Positions 40,552 to 48,868 of a stretch of 64,000 nucleotides of DNA are shown piece after piece. Position 1 is the stretch's first letter. Each line of letters starts with the position of its first letter. Source of the stretch: Acidobacteriota bacterium (GTDB taxonomy: Bacteria; Acidobacteriota; Aminicenantia; Aminicenantales; Saccharicenantaceae); contig JAKQUO010000008.1 of NCBI GenBank assembly GCA_029569255.1, positions 186,001 through 250,000 on the forward strand, given 5' to 3'. The translations under genes and the position numbers were made by a program. Under the pieces are notes generated by a model. That model searched no databases and was not told where the DNA came from. It worked only from the letters and a program-made list of their open reading frames with translations.

Positions 40552-42165
40552 TCACGGCGCCATCCAGACGTCCCTCAGGTCGAGGAAGATGAACCCCAGG
40601 GCCGGGAGCCGCACCCCCCGGACCTGGGGCCGCACGGCCAGGCGGACGCGCTCCGAGAACAGCGGGATGGCCGGCGTGTCCTTGAGCAGGATCTTCTCGG
40701 CCTCCCGGAAGAAGGAGGCCCGCTTCTCCCAGCCCGGCTCGACCTCGGTCCGTTCGAGCAGCGCGTCCAGCTGCGGACTGGCGTAGCGCGAGTTCATCAG
40801 GTTGACGACGGCCCGCGAGTGGTAGAGCGGGACAAGGATGTTCTCGGGATCGGGGAAGTCCATCGTGAATTCGAGGAGCTTCAGATAGGGCGTGCGGACG
40901 TCGACGGCGTCGTCCGCCGCACGCAGATACCTGACGTCGATCCGGATCGCCAGCGCCTCGAGCTGGCGCCCCAGCTCCCGGGCGAACCGGGCCTTGGCGT
41001 CGGTCTTGGGGCTCTCGATGAGGAGCTCGAGCCGGAGGTTCCCGCGGCCGCTCTCGGGGAGGTACCGGTCGAGGAGCAGCTTGGCCGCGTCGGGGTCCGC
41101 GAGAGGGGCCTCGGCCCGGGGCGTGAAGCCGGGAAGGAGCGGCGGGATGTAGCTCTTGAAGACCTGGTAGCTCGACGAGGCCGAGGCATAGACTTCGGCC
41201 AAGGGGCCCTTGTCGAGGGCCAGGGCCAGGGCCCGCCGGACTTCGGGCCGGTCGAGCGGCGGGAGGTCGCAGCTCAGGGCCAGGAAGAACGTTTTCAGGG
41301 TGTTGTTCTCCAGGAGCTGGTAGCGCTGGCCCCCCGGCCCCTCGGGCGTCACCGAGCTCATGTGCACGACCCCCGCCTCGAACTGTCCGTCCGTGAAATG
41401 GGGGCTGTATTCGACGGCCGCGAGATAGGGTTTCCTCTCGAAGTAGGAGGGGTTCCGCTCCAGGCGGACGCCGAGGATCTCGAGCTGCGGGCCGCGGAGC
41501 CACTCCCCGAACTGGAACGGGCCCGTGCCGACGGGCTTGAGGAAGAAGTTCCGGCCCTGGCTCTCGAGAAGGTCCTTGGGCAGGACCTTGCAGTAATACA
41601 TGCCGAGGAGGTAGAGGCCCGAGACGTAGGGACGCGTCCAGAGGATCTCGAAGGTCGAAGGGTCGACGGCCCGGAAACCGGAGACCTCGGGGGCCTTCCC
41701 TTCCCAGAACTCCTGGGCCCCGACCACCTGACGGGTGAAATACTGGAAGTAGGTGTTCCCCGGCCTGTTCCGGACCAGGCGTTCCAGGGAGTACTTGACG
41801 TCCTCGGCCGTGAGGACGCGGCCGTTGTGGAAGCGGACGCCCTTGCGGAGGTAGAAGGTGATGCTCTTCCCGCCGGGGGAGACCGTCCAGTACTCGGCCA
41901 AGGCGGGCATGGGGTTGAACCGGGTGTCGAAGCGGACCAGGCCGTCGTAGAGCTGCTCGGTGATGAAATAGTGGGACGGCCGGGCCGGGTCGAAGACCGG
42001 GTTGAAGGGCTGGGCGAAGCCCCTGATCCTCAGGGTCCCGCCGGGGCGGGGCGTTTCGCCCGGGGCCTGCCGGGCAGCCCTCGACGGGGCGGCGATGCGG
42101 CCGGCCAAGAAGACGAGGGCGAGGGCCGATACGGCCGGGATGCGCAGGCGGCGGCCAATGGTCAT
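40552..42165 (-). CDS. Family 5 extracellular solute-binding protein (peptide/nickel type)
   Basis: The 537-residue product has a signal peptide (about 1-30) and matches DppA/OppA-type binding proteins: LRIRGFAQPFNPVF, QLYDGLVRFDTRFN, LAEYWTVSPGGKSITFYLRKGV and FHNGRVLTAEDVKYSLERL. These bind peptides, nickel chelates or related solutes. No permease or ATPase genes lie beside it. It is followed 10 bp later by the kinase, so it may act as a ligand-presenting sensor or serve a transporter encoded elsewhere. The start has a -10 (TATGAT, 42183-42178) only 12 bp upstream and no clear ribosome site. Confidence 0.92.
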   Translation of the reverse strand: MTIGRRLRIPAVSALALVFLAGRIAAPSRAARQAPGETPRPGGTLRIRGFAQPFNPVFDPARPSHYFITEQLYDGLVRFDTRFNPMPALAEYWTVSPGGKSITFYLRKGVRFHNGRVLTAEDVKYSLERLVRNRPGNTYFQYFTRQVVGAQEFWEGKAPEVSGFRAVDPSTFEILWTRPYVSGLYLLGMYYCKVLPKDLLESQGRNFFLKPVGTGPFQFGEWLRGPQLEILGVRLERNPSYFERKPYLAAVEYSPHFTDGQFEAGVVHMSSVTPEGPGGQRYQLLENNTLKTFFLALSCDLPPLDRPEVRRALALALDKGPLAEVYASASSSYQVFKSYIPPLLPGFTPRAEAPLADPDAAKLLLDRYLPESGRGNLRLELLIESPKTDAKARFARELGRQLEALAIRIDVRYLRAADDAVDVRTPYLKLLEFTMDFPDPENILVPLYHSRAVVNLMNSRYASPQLDALLERTEVEPGWEKRASFFREAEKILLKDTPAIPLFSERVRLAVRPQVRGVRLPALGFIFLDLRDVWMAP

Positions 42166-42276
42166 GGCGACATTCTCATCATAGCGAAAAAGCCCCGAAA
42201 AAGCACCTCGCGCGGACCCGCAGGAGCAAGGATCATGCCGAGTCGGCCGATATCCGCCTGACCCGGCTCATCCCTG

Positions 42277-42320
42277 AAAACGCCCCGCTTCTCCCCCTCT
42301 CCCTCTTGCCGGGGCGTTTT
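42277..42320 (-). terminator. Rho-independent terminator after the M19 dipeptidase gene
   Basis: A perfect 11-bp stem, AAAACGCCCCG at 42277-42287 with CGGGGCGTTTT at 42310-42320, has a 22-nt loop and T-runs on both strands. It lies 73 bp downstream of the dipeptidase stop at 42393 and upstream of the binding-protein gene. Nothing else was seen in this 227-bp gap. Confidence 0.75.
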
Positions 42321-42392
42321 TCCCCCTCCGGGCGAACCGACGGCCCCCCGACCGGCTTCGTTCCCGGGGTCCGCGGCAGGGAAGGGCGTGGC

Positions 42393-43628
42393 CTACTTCG
42401 CCGCCAGGTCGAGGACTTTCTGGAAGACGCGCAGGAAATTGCCGCCCCAGACCTTCTCGATCTCGCGGTCGGTGTAGCCGCGCCGGACGAGCTCCTCGGT
42501 GACGTGGATCATGCCGCTGACGTCGTCGCAGCCGACGACCCCGCCGCCGCCGTCGAAGTCCGTCCCGATGCCCACGTAGTCGATGCCGACGACCTCGCGG
42601 ACGTGGTCGATGTGGTCGACGAGGTCCTTGACATCGGGCCGGGCCTGGGGGAACTTCTCATAGGCGGCTTGGCGGGCGGCCATGGCCTCCTTGCGCAGGG
42701 CCTCGTCGCGGATCTCCCGGAAATTGCCGTACTTCGCCTCGATCTCCTTGAGGGCGGCCTCGCGCTCGGGGACGGGCGGCATGGTCTTGACGTAGGCGCC
42801 CAAAAAGCAGATCTGGACGACGCCGCCGTTGCGGGCCAAGGCCCGGAGCTGGTCGTCGGTGAGGTTGCGCGGGTTGTCGCAGACGGCCCGGGCGCTCGAG
42901 TGGGAGGCGATGACCGGGGCCTTCGAGGCGGCGATGACGTCGTAGAACGACTTGTCCGAGGCGTGGGAGACGTCGACCATCATCCCCAGCCGGTTGCACT
43001 CGGCCACGACCTGGCGGCCGAACTCGCTCAGCCCCTTGTCCTCCGGGTCGCGGCGGTCGGTCGAGGAGTCGCAGATGTCGTTGTCGGAGGAGTGGCAGAG
43101 CGTGATGTAGCGGACGCCCTTGTCGAAGAAGAACTCGACGAGAGAGAGGTCCCGGCCGATCGGATAGCCGTTCTCCATGCCGATGAAGGCCGCGAGCTTG
43201 CCCTCTTTCTTGAGGCGCCGGGCCCCGGCCGGATCGACGGCCAGGCCGATGACGGAGGCGTAGTCCTCGGTCATCTTGTGGACGGCCTCGACGGCCCGCA
43301 GGGCGTTCGTCTTGGCCCGCTCGTAGCCCTCCGGGGTGAGCGGCCCCTGGCCGACGAAGGCGGCGAAGAACTCGGCGTCGAGCCCGCCCTCCCTCATCCG
43401 CGGCAGGTCGATCTTGCCGCTGAAGCGGTCGGCGGGGTCGTGCCGGTCGCCGATCTTCCAGTCCGGGGCGAGCAGGCGCATGGCCGTGTCGCAGTGGGTG
43501 TCGACGGTCAGGAACCGGGCGTGGAGGTCGCGGGCCCTCCGCTCCACCGGCAGGGACGTCTTGGCCGCGGGGCACGCGGCGGCGAAGGCGACGAGGGCAA
43601 GGGCGGCTCCGAGGAACGGTTTACTCAT
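42393..43628 (-). CDS. Membrane dipeptidase, peptidase M19, exported
   Basis: The 411-residue product has a signal peptide, possibly a lipoprotein one (AAACPA). Metal and active-site motifs of the renal dipeptidase family are present: VDTHCDT (metal His and Asp), IGMENGYP (Glu), HSSDNDICDSS, VDVSHASD, ASHSSARAVCDNPRN and GTDFDGGG. It hydrolyses dipeptides, including D-residue ones, in the periplasm. TATAAT on the minus strand at 43676-43671 gives a leader of about 35 nt with a GGAGG site. Confidence 0.94.
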   Translation of the reverse strand: MSKPFLGAALALVAFAAACPAAKTSLPVERRARDLHARFLTVDTHCDTAMRLLAPDWKIGDRHDPADRFSGKIDLPRMREGGLDAEFFAAFVGQGPLTPEGYERAKTNALRAVEAVHKMTEDYASVIGLAVDPAGARRLKKEGKLAAFIGMENGYPIGRDLSLVEFFFDKGVRYITLCHSSDNDICDSSTDRRDPEDKGLSEFGRQVVAECNRLGMMVDVSHASDKSFYDVIAASKAPVIASHSSARAVCDNPRNLTDDQLRALARNGGVVQICFLGAYVKTMPPVPEREAALKEIEAKYGNFREIRDEALRKEAMAARQAAYEKFPQARPDVKDLVDHIDHVREVVGIDYVGIGTDFDGGGGVVGCDDVSGMIHVTEELVRRGYTDREIEKVWGGNFLRVFQKVLDLAAK

Positions 43629-43670
43629 GTTGCCTCCGTATCGGACACGATGGCGGCTCTCGAGCCGTCT

Positions 43671-43676
43671 ATTATA
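43671..43676 (-). promoter_or_regulatory. -10 element for the M19 dipeptidase
   Basis: Minus strand TATAAT preceded by GC; no good -35 at the usual distance. Confidence 0.5.
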
Positions 43677-43762
43677 GCAAAACCCGGGGGCATGCGCCCC
43701 AGCCGGTCATGCCGGAGGGCGACGGTCTTCTCCAGGGATCTCATCGCGGCCCCCGGCCGGGC

Positions 43763-44674
43763 CTACTTCCCGAACAACGAGGGGATCACCTTGCCGGTCC
43801 AGCCGGCCGGGACCCGGCAACGGAACAAGCGGGCGATGACCGGAGCCGAGTTCACGGTATCGTTCGGCGCCGCGATCTCCCCCCGCGGTATTCCCGGCCC
43901 GGTCAGGCTCCACGGCACCTCCATCTCGACGGGGGTCACCCCCCCGTGGCCGGTGCCGGTGCCGCCGTGGTCGGAAGCGAAGATGAAATGGGTCCCCTCG
44001 TAAAGCCCCGCGTCCCTCATTTTGGCCAGGAGGGCGCCTATCTGGACGTCGGCCTCCTCGATCGACCGGATGTATTCCGGCGACATCCAGCCGTGCGCGT
44101 GGCCGTTTTCGTCCGTGTGGACGGTGTAAAGGAACAGGAAGAGCGGCTTCGCCGCGTTCTCCCGGATGAACTCGAAGGCGCGCTCGTAATTCTCGACATA
44201 GCCCTCGTCTTCCTGGAACCGCACCTCGTCGAGGGCAGCGCGGTTGTGGGGGTAGATGAGATTCTCCCAGTTGTAGTAGAAAGCGGTCCTCAGGCCGGGG
44301 ACCTGGTCTTTCAGGACCTTGAAGATCGAGGGGTAATAGCCTTGGCCGTCGGTCTCGACCGGCGGCAGGACATGCGCGTCGAACCGCCAGTCGTTATCGG
44401 TCACGCCGTGCTGCTCCGGCCCGCTCCCGGTCAGATGGCTGGTCCAGTTCGGCAGGGTCACGGACGGCATGACCACCCTGGTCCTCAACGAAAACGAGCC
44501 GCTTGTCATCAGGGCGTCGATGTTCGGGGTGCCGGCCGCCTGCAGCCCTTCGACACTGATGCCGTCGAGGGCGATGAAGACGACGCGCACCGGGCCCGCT
44601 TTCGCGCAGGCGCCGAGGAAGAGAAGGAGAACGAGAAAGAGAGGAGCGACGGTCATCGCTTGGGAACGGCGCAT
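43763..44674 (-). CDS. Secreted alkaline phosphatase-superfamily phosphodiesterase (NPP-like)
   Basis: The 303-residue product has a lipoprotein signal with lipobox FLGAC (about Cys22). Metal and nucleophile motifs match nucleotide pyrophosphatase/phosphodiesterases: FIALDG, catalytic Thr in MPSVTLPNWTSH, a His-rich TVHTDENGHAHG and SDHGG with GHGG. Such enzymes release phosphate or nucleotide monophosphates outside the cytoplasm. It is short relative to eukaryotic NPPs but normal for bacterial ones. AGGAGG is 5 nt before the ATG. TATAAA (44697-44692) with AT-rich flanks is the likely -10. Confidence 0.9.
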   Translation of the reverse strand: MRRSQAMTVAPLFLVLLLFLGACAKAGPVRVVFIALDGISVEGLQAAGTPNIDALMTSGSFSLRTRVVMPSVTLPNWTSHLTGSGPEQHGVTDNDWRFDAHVLPPVETDGQGYYPSIFKVLKDQVPGLRTAFYYNWENLIYPHNRAALDEVRFQEDEGYVENYERAFEFIRENAAKPLFLFLYTVHTDENGHAHGWMSPEYIRSIEEADVQIGALLAKMRDAGLYEGTHFIFASDHGGTGTGHGGVTPVEMEVPWSLTGPGIPRGEIAAPNDTVNSAPVIARLFRCRVPAGWTGKVIPSLFGK

Positions 44675-44802
44675 AAGACCCTCCTCGGCTTTTTATATTT
44701 CATTCATCGATCGATTTCAAGAGGGCTTTCCCGGGCCCCCCAAGCTCGGAGCTCCGTCCTGGGCGGAGCCCTTCCGGCCGACGGCGACCCGCTTCCGGCC
44801 TT

Positions 44803-44831
44803 TTGACGGTCCCCGGGACATGGGCTACAAT
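44803..44831 (+). promoter_or_regulatory. Sigma-70 promoter for the lipid kinase-sppA pair
   Basis: TTGACG, 17-bp spacer, TACAAT; 10 of 12 consensus bases. TSS near 44838, leader about 36 nt. Confidence 0.7.
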
Positions 44832-44873
44832 AAGGGAGCTTCCCGGCCGGGCCTCGGGACCGGGGAGACCGCC

Positions 44874-45839
44874 ATGGAGAAGATCAAAGGCCTCAGGACC
44901 GCCTGCCTCGTCAACCCCCGGGCGGCCAATTCCCGGTGGATGAGACGGAAGCTCCTGCGCGCCTATCTCCAGAGGAGGCTGCCGGGGGACATCTACGACG
45001 GCCTCGGCGACGTCCGGACGACGATAGAGAAGGCCGCCCTGGCCGCCCGGACGGCCGACGTCGTCGTGGCCATGGGCGGCGACGGGACGGTCGCCGACAC
45101 GCTCCAGGGCATCTTCGACGCCGGCCGGCAGGGCGAGGTCCTCTTCGGCGTCATCCCCTTCGGCAGCGGCAACGCCTTCCGCAAGGCCTTCGACATCCCC
45201 CTCAACCCGCTCCGGGCCATCGATCATCTGGCCGAGGGGACGGCCCGGCCGATCGACCTCATGGAGGTCGAGGGCCGCGTCGCCGCCTTCGCCAGCATCG
45301 GGGCCACGGCCCTGGTCACCGGCGAGAAGCTCAAAGGCAGGGTCCAGGGGTTCTGGGGCCACGTCCTCGCCGGGCGGCGCCTCTTCACCACCCCCCTCGA
45401 CGAGAAGACCATCGAGCTCTTCGAGGGCCGGGACGCGGCGGGCCCGTTCGAGCGGAAAGCCGTCGCCTCGAAGTTCTTCGATTGCCTCGTGGCCAAGACG
45501 AGCTATTTCGGCTACAACTGGCGGATCGCGCCGAGGGCGGTCGTCGACGACGGCTATCTCGACGTCACCCTGTTCGAGATGGGGCCCGTCAAGTACTCGT
45601 TCGCCTTCCCTCTCATCTATTTCGGGCTCTACCGGCGCCGCCTGCGCCATTTCAAGGCCAAGCGGGTCGTCATCACCGGCCGGAGCCTGCCGGTCCAGTT
45701 CAACGGCGAGGTCCTCGGCGACCGGGACCGCGTCGAGGTCCGCGTCCTGCCGAAGACCATCCGGATGGTCGTTCCGCCGACGCGGCGGGCCGGACGTTAT
45801 TTCCGGGACCGATCGTCCCCGGCAGGAGGCCCTCGATGA
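44874..45839 (+). CDS. Diacylglycerol kinase-type lipid kinase (YegS/BmrU family)
   Basis: The 321-residue product starts at the ATG after GGGGAGA; longer frames cross the promoter. DAGK catalytic motifs are VVAMGGDGTVADTLQGI and GVIPFGSGNAFRKAF, then DGYLDVTLFE and LPVQFNGEVLGD, as in YegS-like kinases. It should phosphorylate diacylglycerol or sphingoid lipid at the membrane, with ATP. Its stop overlaps the sppA start (ATGA), so the two are coupled, which could relate to membrane turnover. Confidence 0.93.
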   Translation: MEKIKGLRTACLVNPRAANSRWMRRKLLRAYLQRRLPGDIYDGLGDVRTTIEKAALAARTADVVVAMGGDGTVADTLQGIFDAGRQGEVLFGVIPFGSGNAFRKAFDIPLNPLRAIDHLAEGTARPIDLMEVEGRVAAFASIGATALVTGEKLKGRVQGFWGHVLAGRRLFTTPLDEKTIELFEGRDAAGPFERKAVASKFFDCLVAKTSYFGYNWRIAPRAVVDDGYLDVTLFEMGPVKYSFAFPLIYFGLYRRRLRHFKAKRVVITGRSLPVQFNGEVLGDRDRVEVRVLPKTIRMVVPPTRRAGRYFRDRSSPAGGPR

Positions 45840-46825
45840 AAAGAACCGTCTTCGGCGCTCCCCTGCTCGCGTCCGCCCTGGCCGCCCTGGCCGCGCTCTC
45901 CGCCTGCTCTCCCCGGATCCGGATCGATCTCCTCGGCGAGGACAGGCTCCAGGAGGTCGTCCTGGCGGCCAGCCCGGCCCGGGAGAAGGTCCTGATGGTC
46001 GACATCGACGGGACCATCTCGTCCGCCCTGGAGACGGGCTTCCTCACCCGGGAGAAGAGCGTCGTCGCCCGCGTCTTCGAGCGGCTCGAGCGGGCCGCCG
46101 CCGATCCGCTGGTCAAGGCGGTCGTCCTCCGGCTGGACACGCCGGGCGGCGAGGTCACGGCGAGCGACATCGTCTATCACGAGATCCTGCGGTTCAAGGA
46201 GCGCACCGGCCGGCCGGTCGTGGGCCTGATGATGAGCGTCGCGGCCTCGGGCGGATTCTACATCGCCTCGGCCTGCGACGCGATCGTCGCCCATCCCTCC
46301 ACGCTGACGGGCTCGATCGGCGTCATTTCCATCTTCCCCAGCGTCGAGGCGCTGATGGCCAAGATCGGGGTCAAGGTCAATATCATCAAGTCCGGCCCGT
46401 CCAAGGACTCCGGCTCGCCCTTCCGGGACATGACCGAGGACGAGAAGAAGATGTTCCAGGCGGTCATCGACGAGTACTACGAGGGCTTCCTGGCCGTCGT
46501 CGCCAAGGGACGCCGGGGCAAGGTCTCCGCGGACGACCTGCGCCGGATCGCCGACGGCCGCGTCTACACCGCGCCCCAGGCCCTCAAGCTCGGCCTCATC
46601 GACGCCGTCGGCTATTTCGACGACGCCTTCGCCAAGGCCCGCGGCCTGGCCGGGCTCACGAGCGCCAAGCTCGTCTCCTACACCTATTTCCCGAAGACGA
46701 AATCCAGCATCTACGCCGGCCCGCCCGGCGGCGACATCCCCCTCTTCGACGCCAAGGTCGTCGAATCGATGCTCGGCTCCCTGAAGGCGGGCTTCTACTA
46801 TCTCTGGCTGCCGCGGACGCCGTGA
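45836..46825 (+). CDS. sppA: Signal peptide peptidase SppA (short form), lipoprotein signal
   Basis: The 329-residue ClpP-fold serine protease degrades cleaved signal peptides at the periplasmic face of the membrane. The lipobox is LSAC (Cys23). The nucleophile Ser lies in VAASGGFYIA and the general-base Lys in IIKSGPSKDSGSPFRDM, the Ser-Lys dyad of short SppA enzymes. DTPGGEVTASD is the family segment. Some family members use an N-terminal membrane helix rather than a lipid anchor. The start overlaps the kinase stop. Confidence 0.93.
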   Translation: MKRTVFGAPLLASALAALAALSACSPRIRIDLLGEDRLQEVVLAASPAREKVLMVDIDGTISSALETGFLTREKSVVARVFERLERAAADPLVKAVVLRLDTPGGEVTASDIVYHEILRFKERTGRPVVGLMMSVAASGGFYIASACDAIVAHPSTLTGSIGVISIFPSVEALMAKIGVKVNIIKSGPSKDSGSPFRDMTEDEKKMFQAVIDEYYEGFLAVVAKGRRGKVSADDLRRIADGRVYTAPQALKLGLIDAVGYFDDAFAKARGLAGLTSAKLVSYTYFPKTKSSIYAGPPGGDIPLFDAKVVESMLGSLKAGFYYLWLPRTP

Positions 46826-46843
46826 GGGCGGGGGCCCCGGCCC

Positions 46844-47245
46844 CTACGGCTTGACGACGATCTCGAACCGCGGCGCCCGCATGACGTGGGCCTTGACCGT
46901 GCAGTGGTCCACGGCCTTGGTGATGGCGAACCGGTATTTCTCGGGGAAGCCGGCCGGCAGGTCGATCGCGATGGTCACCTTGTCGATCATCTTCGAGGCC
47001 TCGCCGCGCTCGGTCGTCATGGTCACGCCCAGGCCGTCGGTGGGGAGCTTGCGCTCGCGGCAGAAGGCCAGGGCGTAATAGCCGGCGCAGGCGGCGAGCG
47101 AGGCCAGGAACAGGTCGAAGGGCGACGGGGCCGTCCCGTCCCCGCCGTCGCGGACGGGCTGGTCGGTCCTGACGACGTGGCCCTTGTACGCGACGTCGAT
47201 CTTGTAGTTGCCGCCGAAGACGACCTTCAGCTCTTTGGGGTCCAT
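46844..47245 (-). CDS. OsmC/Ohr-family peroxiredoxin-like protein
   Basis: The 133-residue product has the two family cysteines: one in FLASLAACAGYYAL and one in DHCTVKAHV. OsmC/Ohr enzymes reduce organic hydroperoxides with a Cys pair; this form is closer to the OsmC-like subgroup. The gene starts inside trmJ (19-bp overlap), so it is its downstream partner. A long antisense frame over 46886-47263 is a shadow. Confidence 0.88.
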   Translation of the reverse strand: MDPKELKVVFGGNYKIDVAYKGHVVRTDQPVRDGGDGTAPSPFDLFLASLAACAGYYALAFCRERKLPTDGLGVTMTTERGEASKMIDKVTIAIDLPAGFPEKYRFAITKAVDHCTVKAHVMRAPRFEIVVKP

Positions 47246-47997
47246 GTGCGCTCCTTCGGGTGATGTCGGCGCGGCCGGGGCTCGCGCGGGCCCTCCAGGG
47301 CCTTGCGGAACATGGCCAGGATGACGTCCCGGTCCTTGGCCGAGAGAGCCATCCGGAAGAAGATGTCCTCCACCTTCGCGGAGATGAAAGCGCGGTTGGT
47401 GGCGCGCATGAAGCCGAGGCCGTCGAGCATGGCCCGGAAGCGGCGCCCGGCCTCGGCCTGCTCGGCGTGGCTGAGCGGCAGGCCCCGCCGGGAAACGGGC
47501 GGGGGCGCGTCCCCGAAGGCGAGGGCGTGGAGGGTCAGGGTGACGGCCACGCCGAGGTTGTAGGACGGCTGCCGGGCGGCCTGGGCGATGCGGAAGCGGA
47601 CGTTGGTCAGCCCGAGCTCCGCCTGGGTCAGCCCGGTCCGCTCGTTGCCGAAGACGAAGGCGACGCGGGTCCCGGGCGGATATTCGCGGACCCGGGCGGC
47701 GGCCTCCGGCAGGCCGACCAGCGGGAAATCGTGGCGGACCCGGGCCGTCGAGCCGAGGACGAGGTCGCGGTCGGCCACGGCCGCCCCGAGCGAGTCGAAG
47801 AAGCGGGCCGACTCGAGGACCGTCTCGGCGTGGACGGCCGTCCGCCAGGCCGCCGGCCCGAAGCGGTCCGGACCGACGACGCGCAGGTCCGCGAACCCGG
47901 TGTTGGCCATGCCCCGGGCGGCCAAGCCGATGTTCTCCGGGCTGTCGGGGCGGACGAGGACGACGGCCAGCCGCGCGGCGTCGGGCGTCCCGGTCAT
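47227..47997 (-). CDS. trmJ: tRNA/rRNA 2'-O-methyltransferase, TrmJ-like (SPOUT)
   Basis: The 256-residue SPOUT methyltransferase has TrmJ motifs: LVRPDSPENIGLAARGMANT, VFGNERTGLTQAEL, and a knot-forming SYNLGVAVTLTLHALAFG. It methylates the ribose 2'-OH of the tRNA anticodon-loop region. A TATAAT (48010-48005) lies 7 nt upstream of the ATG and no ribosome site is visible, so the mRNA may be leaderless. The 3' end extends 19 bp into osmC. A basic tail (PRRHHPKERTW) is present. Confidence 0.9.
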   Translation of the reverse strand: MTGTPDAARLAVVLVRPDSPENIGLAARGMANTGFADLRVVGPDRFGPAAWRTAVHAETVLESARFFDSLGAAVADRDLVLGSTARVRHDFPLVGLPEAAARVREYPPGTRVAFVFGNERTGLTQAELGLTNVRFRIAQAARQPSYNLGVAVTLTLHALAFGDAPPPVSRRGLPLSHAEQAEAGRRFRAMLDGLGFMRATNRAFISAKVEDIFFRMALSAKDRDVILAMFRKALEGPREPRPRRHHPKERTWTPKS

Positions 47998-48004
47998 GGG
48001 CCCG

Positions 48005-48010
48005 ATTATA
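48005..48010 (-). promoter_or_regulatory. -10 element of trmJ placed for a leaderless transcript
   Basis: Minus strand TATAAT, then CGGGCCC (7 nt), then ATG. A transcript starting 7 nt downstream would begin at the start codon. No -35 above 2 of 6 at 17 bp. Confidence 0.55.
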
Positions 48011-48192
48011 GCCGAGGACGGGGCGCAGAGGAAGGCCCGGCCCGCTCCGTTGACAGCGGCGGAAGGACGGTGTCGTGAACCGTCGCGTCCGGCCCCGCGC
48101 CGGCCGGGAAACGGACCGCCAGGCCTTTCTTCTCATCGACTGGCCGAGGAGGCCCGCGAGACGCCGTGGGACGGACTCGTCGGCAATTTCGA

Positions 48193-48221
48193 TTGAAAAC
48201 GGGCCCCGGCGGGGCTATATT
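48193..48221 (+). promoter_or_regulatory. Sigma-70 promoter for the CBS protein
   Basis: TTGAAA, 17-bp spacer, TATATT; about 44 bp upstream of the ATG. The preceding gap (47998-48192) has no gene. Confidence 0.65.
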
Positions 48222-48265
48222 GAAAGGGACCCGAACGCTCGCGCGTTCCGTAGAGGAGGGAGAAC

Positions 48266-48706
48266 ATGATCACCGTCAAGGACATGCTCGACCAGAAGGG
48301 CCACAAGGCCTGGACGATCGGGCCCGAAGCCTCGGTCTACGAGGCCCTCGAGCTCATGGCCAAGAAGGGCGTCGGCGCCCTGGTCGTCGTCGACAAGAAC
48401 GACAAGATCGCCGGCATGCTGTCCGAGCGGGACTACGCCCGGAAGATCGTCCTCATGGGACGCCTGTCCCAGGACACCCCCGTCAAGGACATCATGACCA
48501 GGGAGGTCTACGGGGTCAACTTCGGGACGACCGCCGAAGAATGCATGGCCCTGATGACCGACAAGCACATCCGCCACCTCCCGGTCTGCGAAACGAACCG
48601 GCTGGCCGGGGTCGTCTCGATCGGCGACGTCGTCAAGGCCATCATCACCGACCAGAAGGTCAAGATCGAGAACCTCGAGAACTACATCATGGGGAAGTAC
48701 CAATAA
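48266..48706 (+). CDS. Two-CBS-domain protein
   Basis: The 146-residue cytosolic protein is essentially a tandem CBS pair: residues about 5-60 (VYEALELMAKKGVGALVVVD, MLSERDYARKIVLMG) and about 72-128 (TAEECMALMTDKHIRHLPVC, VVSIGDVVKAII). CBS pairs bind AMP, ATP, NADH or similar ligands and act as energy sensors or controllers of partner proteins. No partner is encoded nearby. Start follows GAGGAGGGAG. Confidence 0.93.
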   Translation: MITVKDMLDQKGHKAWTIGPEASVYEALELMAKKGVGALVVVDKNDKIAGMLSERDYARKIVLMGRLSQDTPVKDIMTREVYGVNFGTTAEECMALMTDKHIRHLPVCETNRLAGVVSIGDVVKAIITDQKVKIENLENYIMGKYQ

Positions 48707-48761
48707 GGTTCCCCCTCTCTCCGGCTGCGCCCGGGAATCGCCTCCAGCTCCCCGGTCCCCC

Positions 48762-48787
48762 GGGGAACCGGTTACGCACGGTTCCCC
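48762..48787 (+). terminator. Hairpin downstream of the CBS gene
   Basis: A 9-bp perfect stem GGGGAACCG/CGGTTCCCC with loop GTTACGCA; no T-tract. A further weak stem AGAGG/CCTCT followed by TTTT lies at 48853-48870. Confidence 0.45.
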
Positions 48788-48868
48788 CCACGCTCCGGGG
48801 GTCCCCTCCTCCGGCAACGGGGATCGTCGAGGCAAATTCCCTCGCCGCCGCGAGAGGGAGATCCTCTT

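Noticed and set aside
44820-44873. A longer start for the lipid kinase
   Set aside because: The extra codons lie on the predicted promoter and transcription start; the ATG at 44874 has its own ribosome site.
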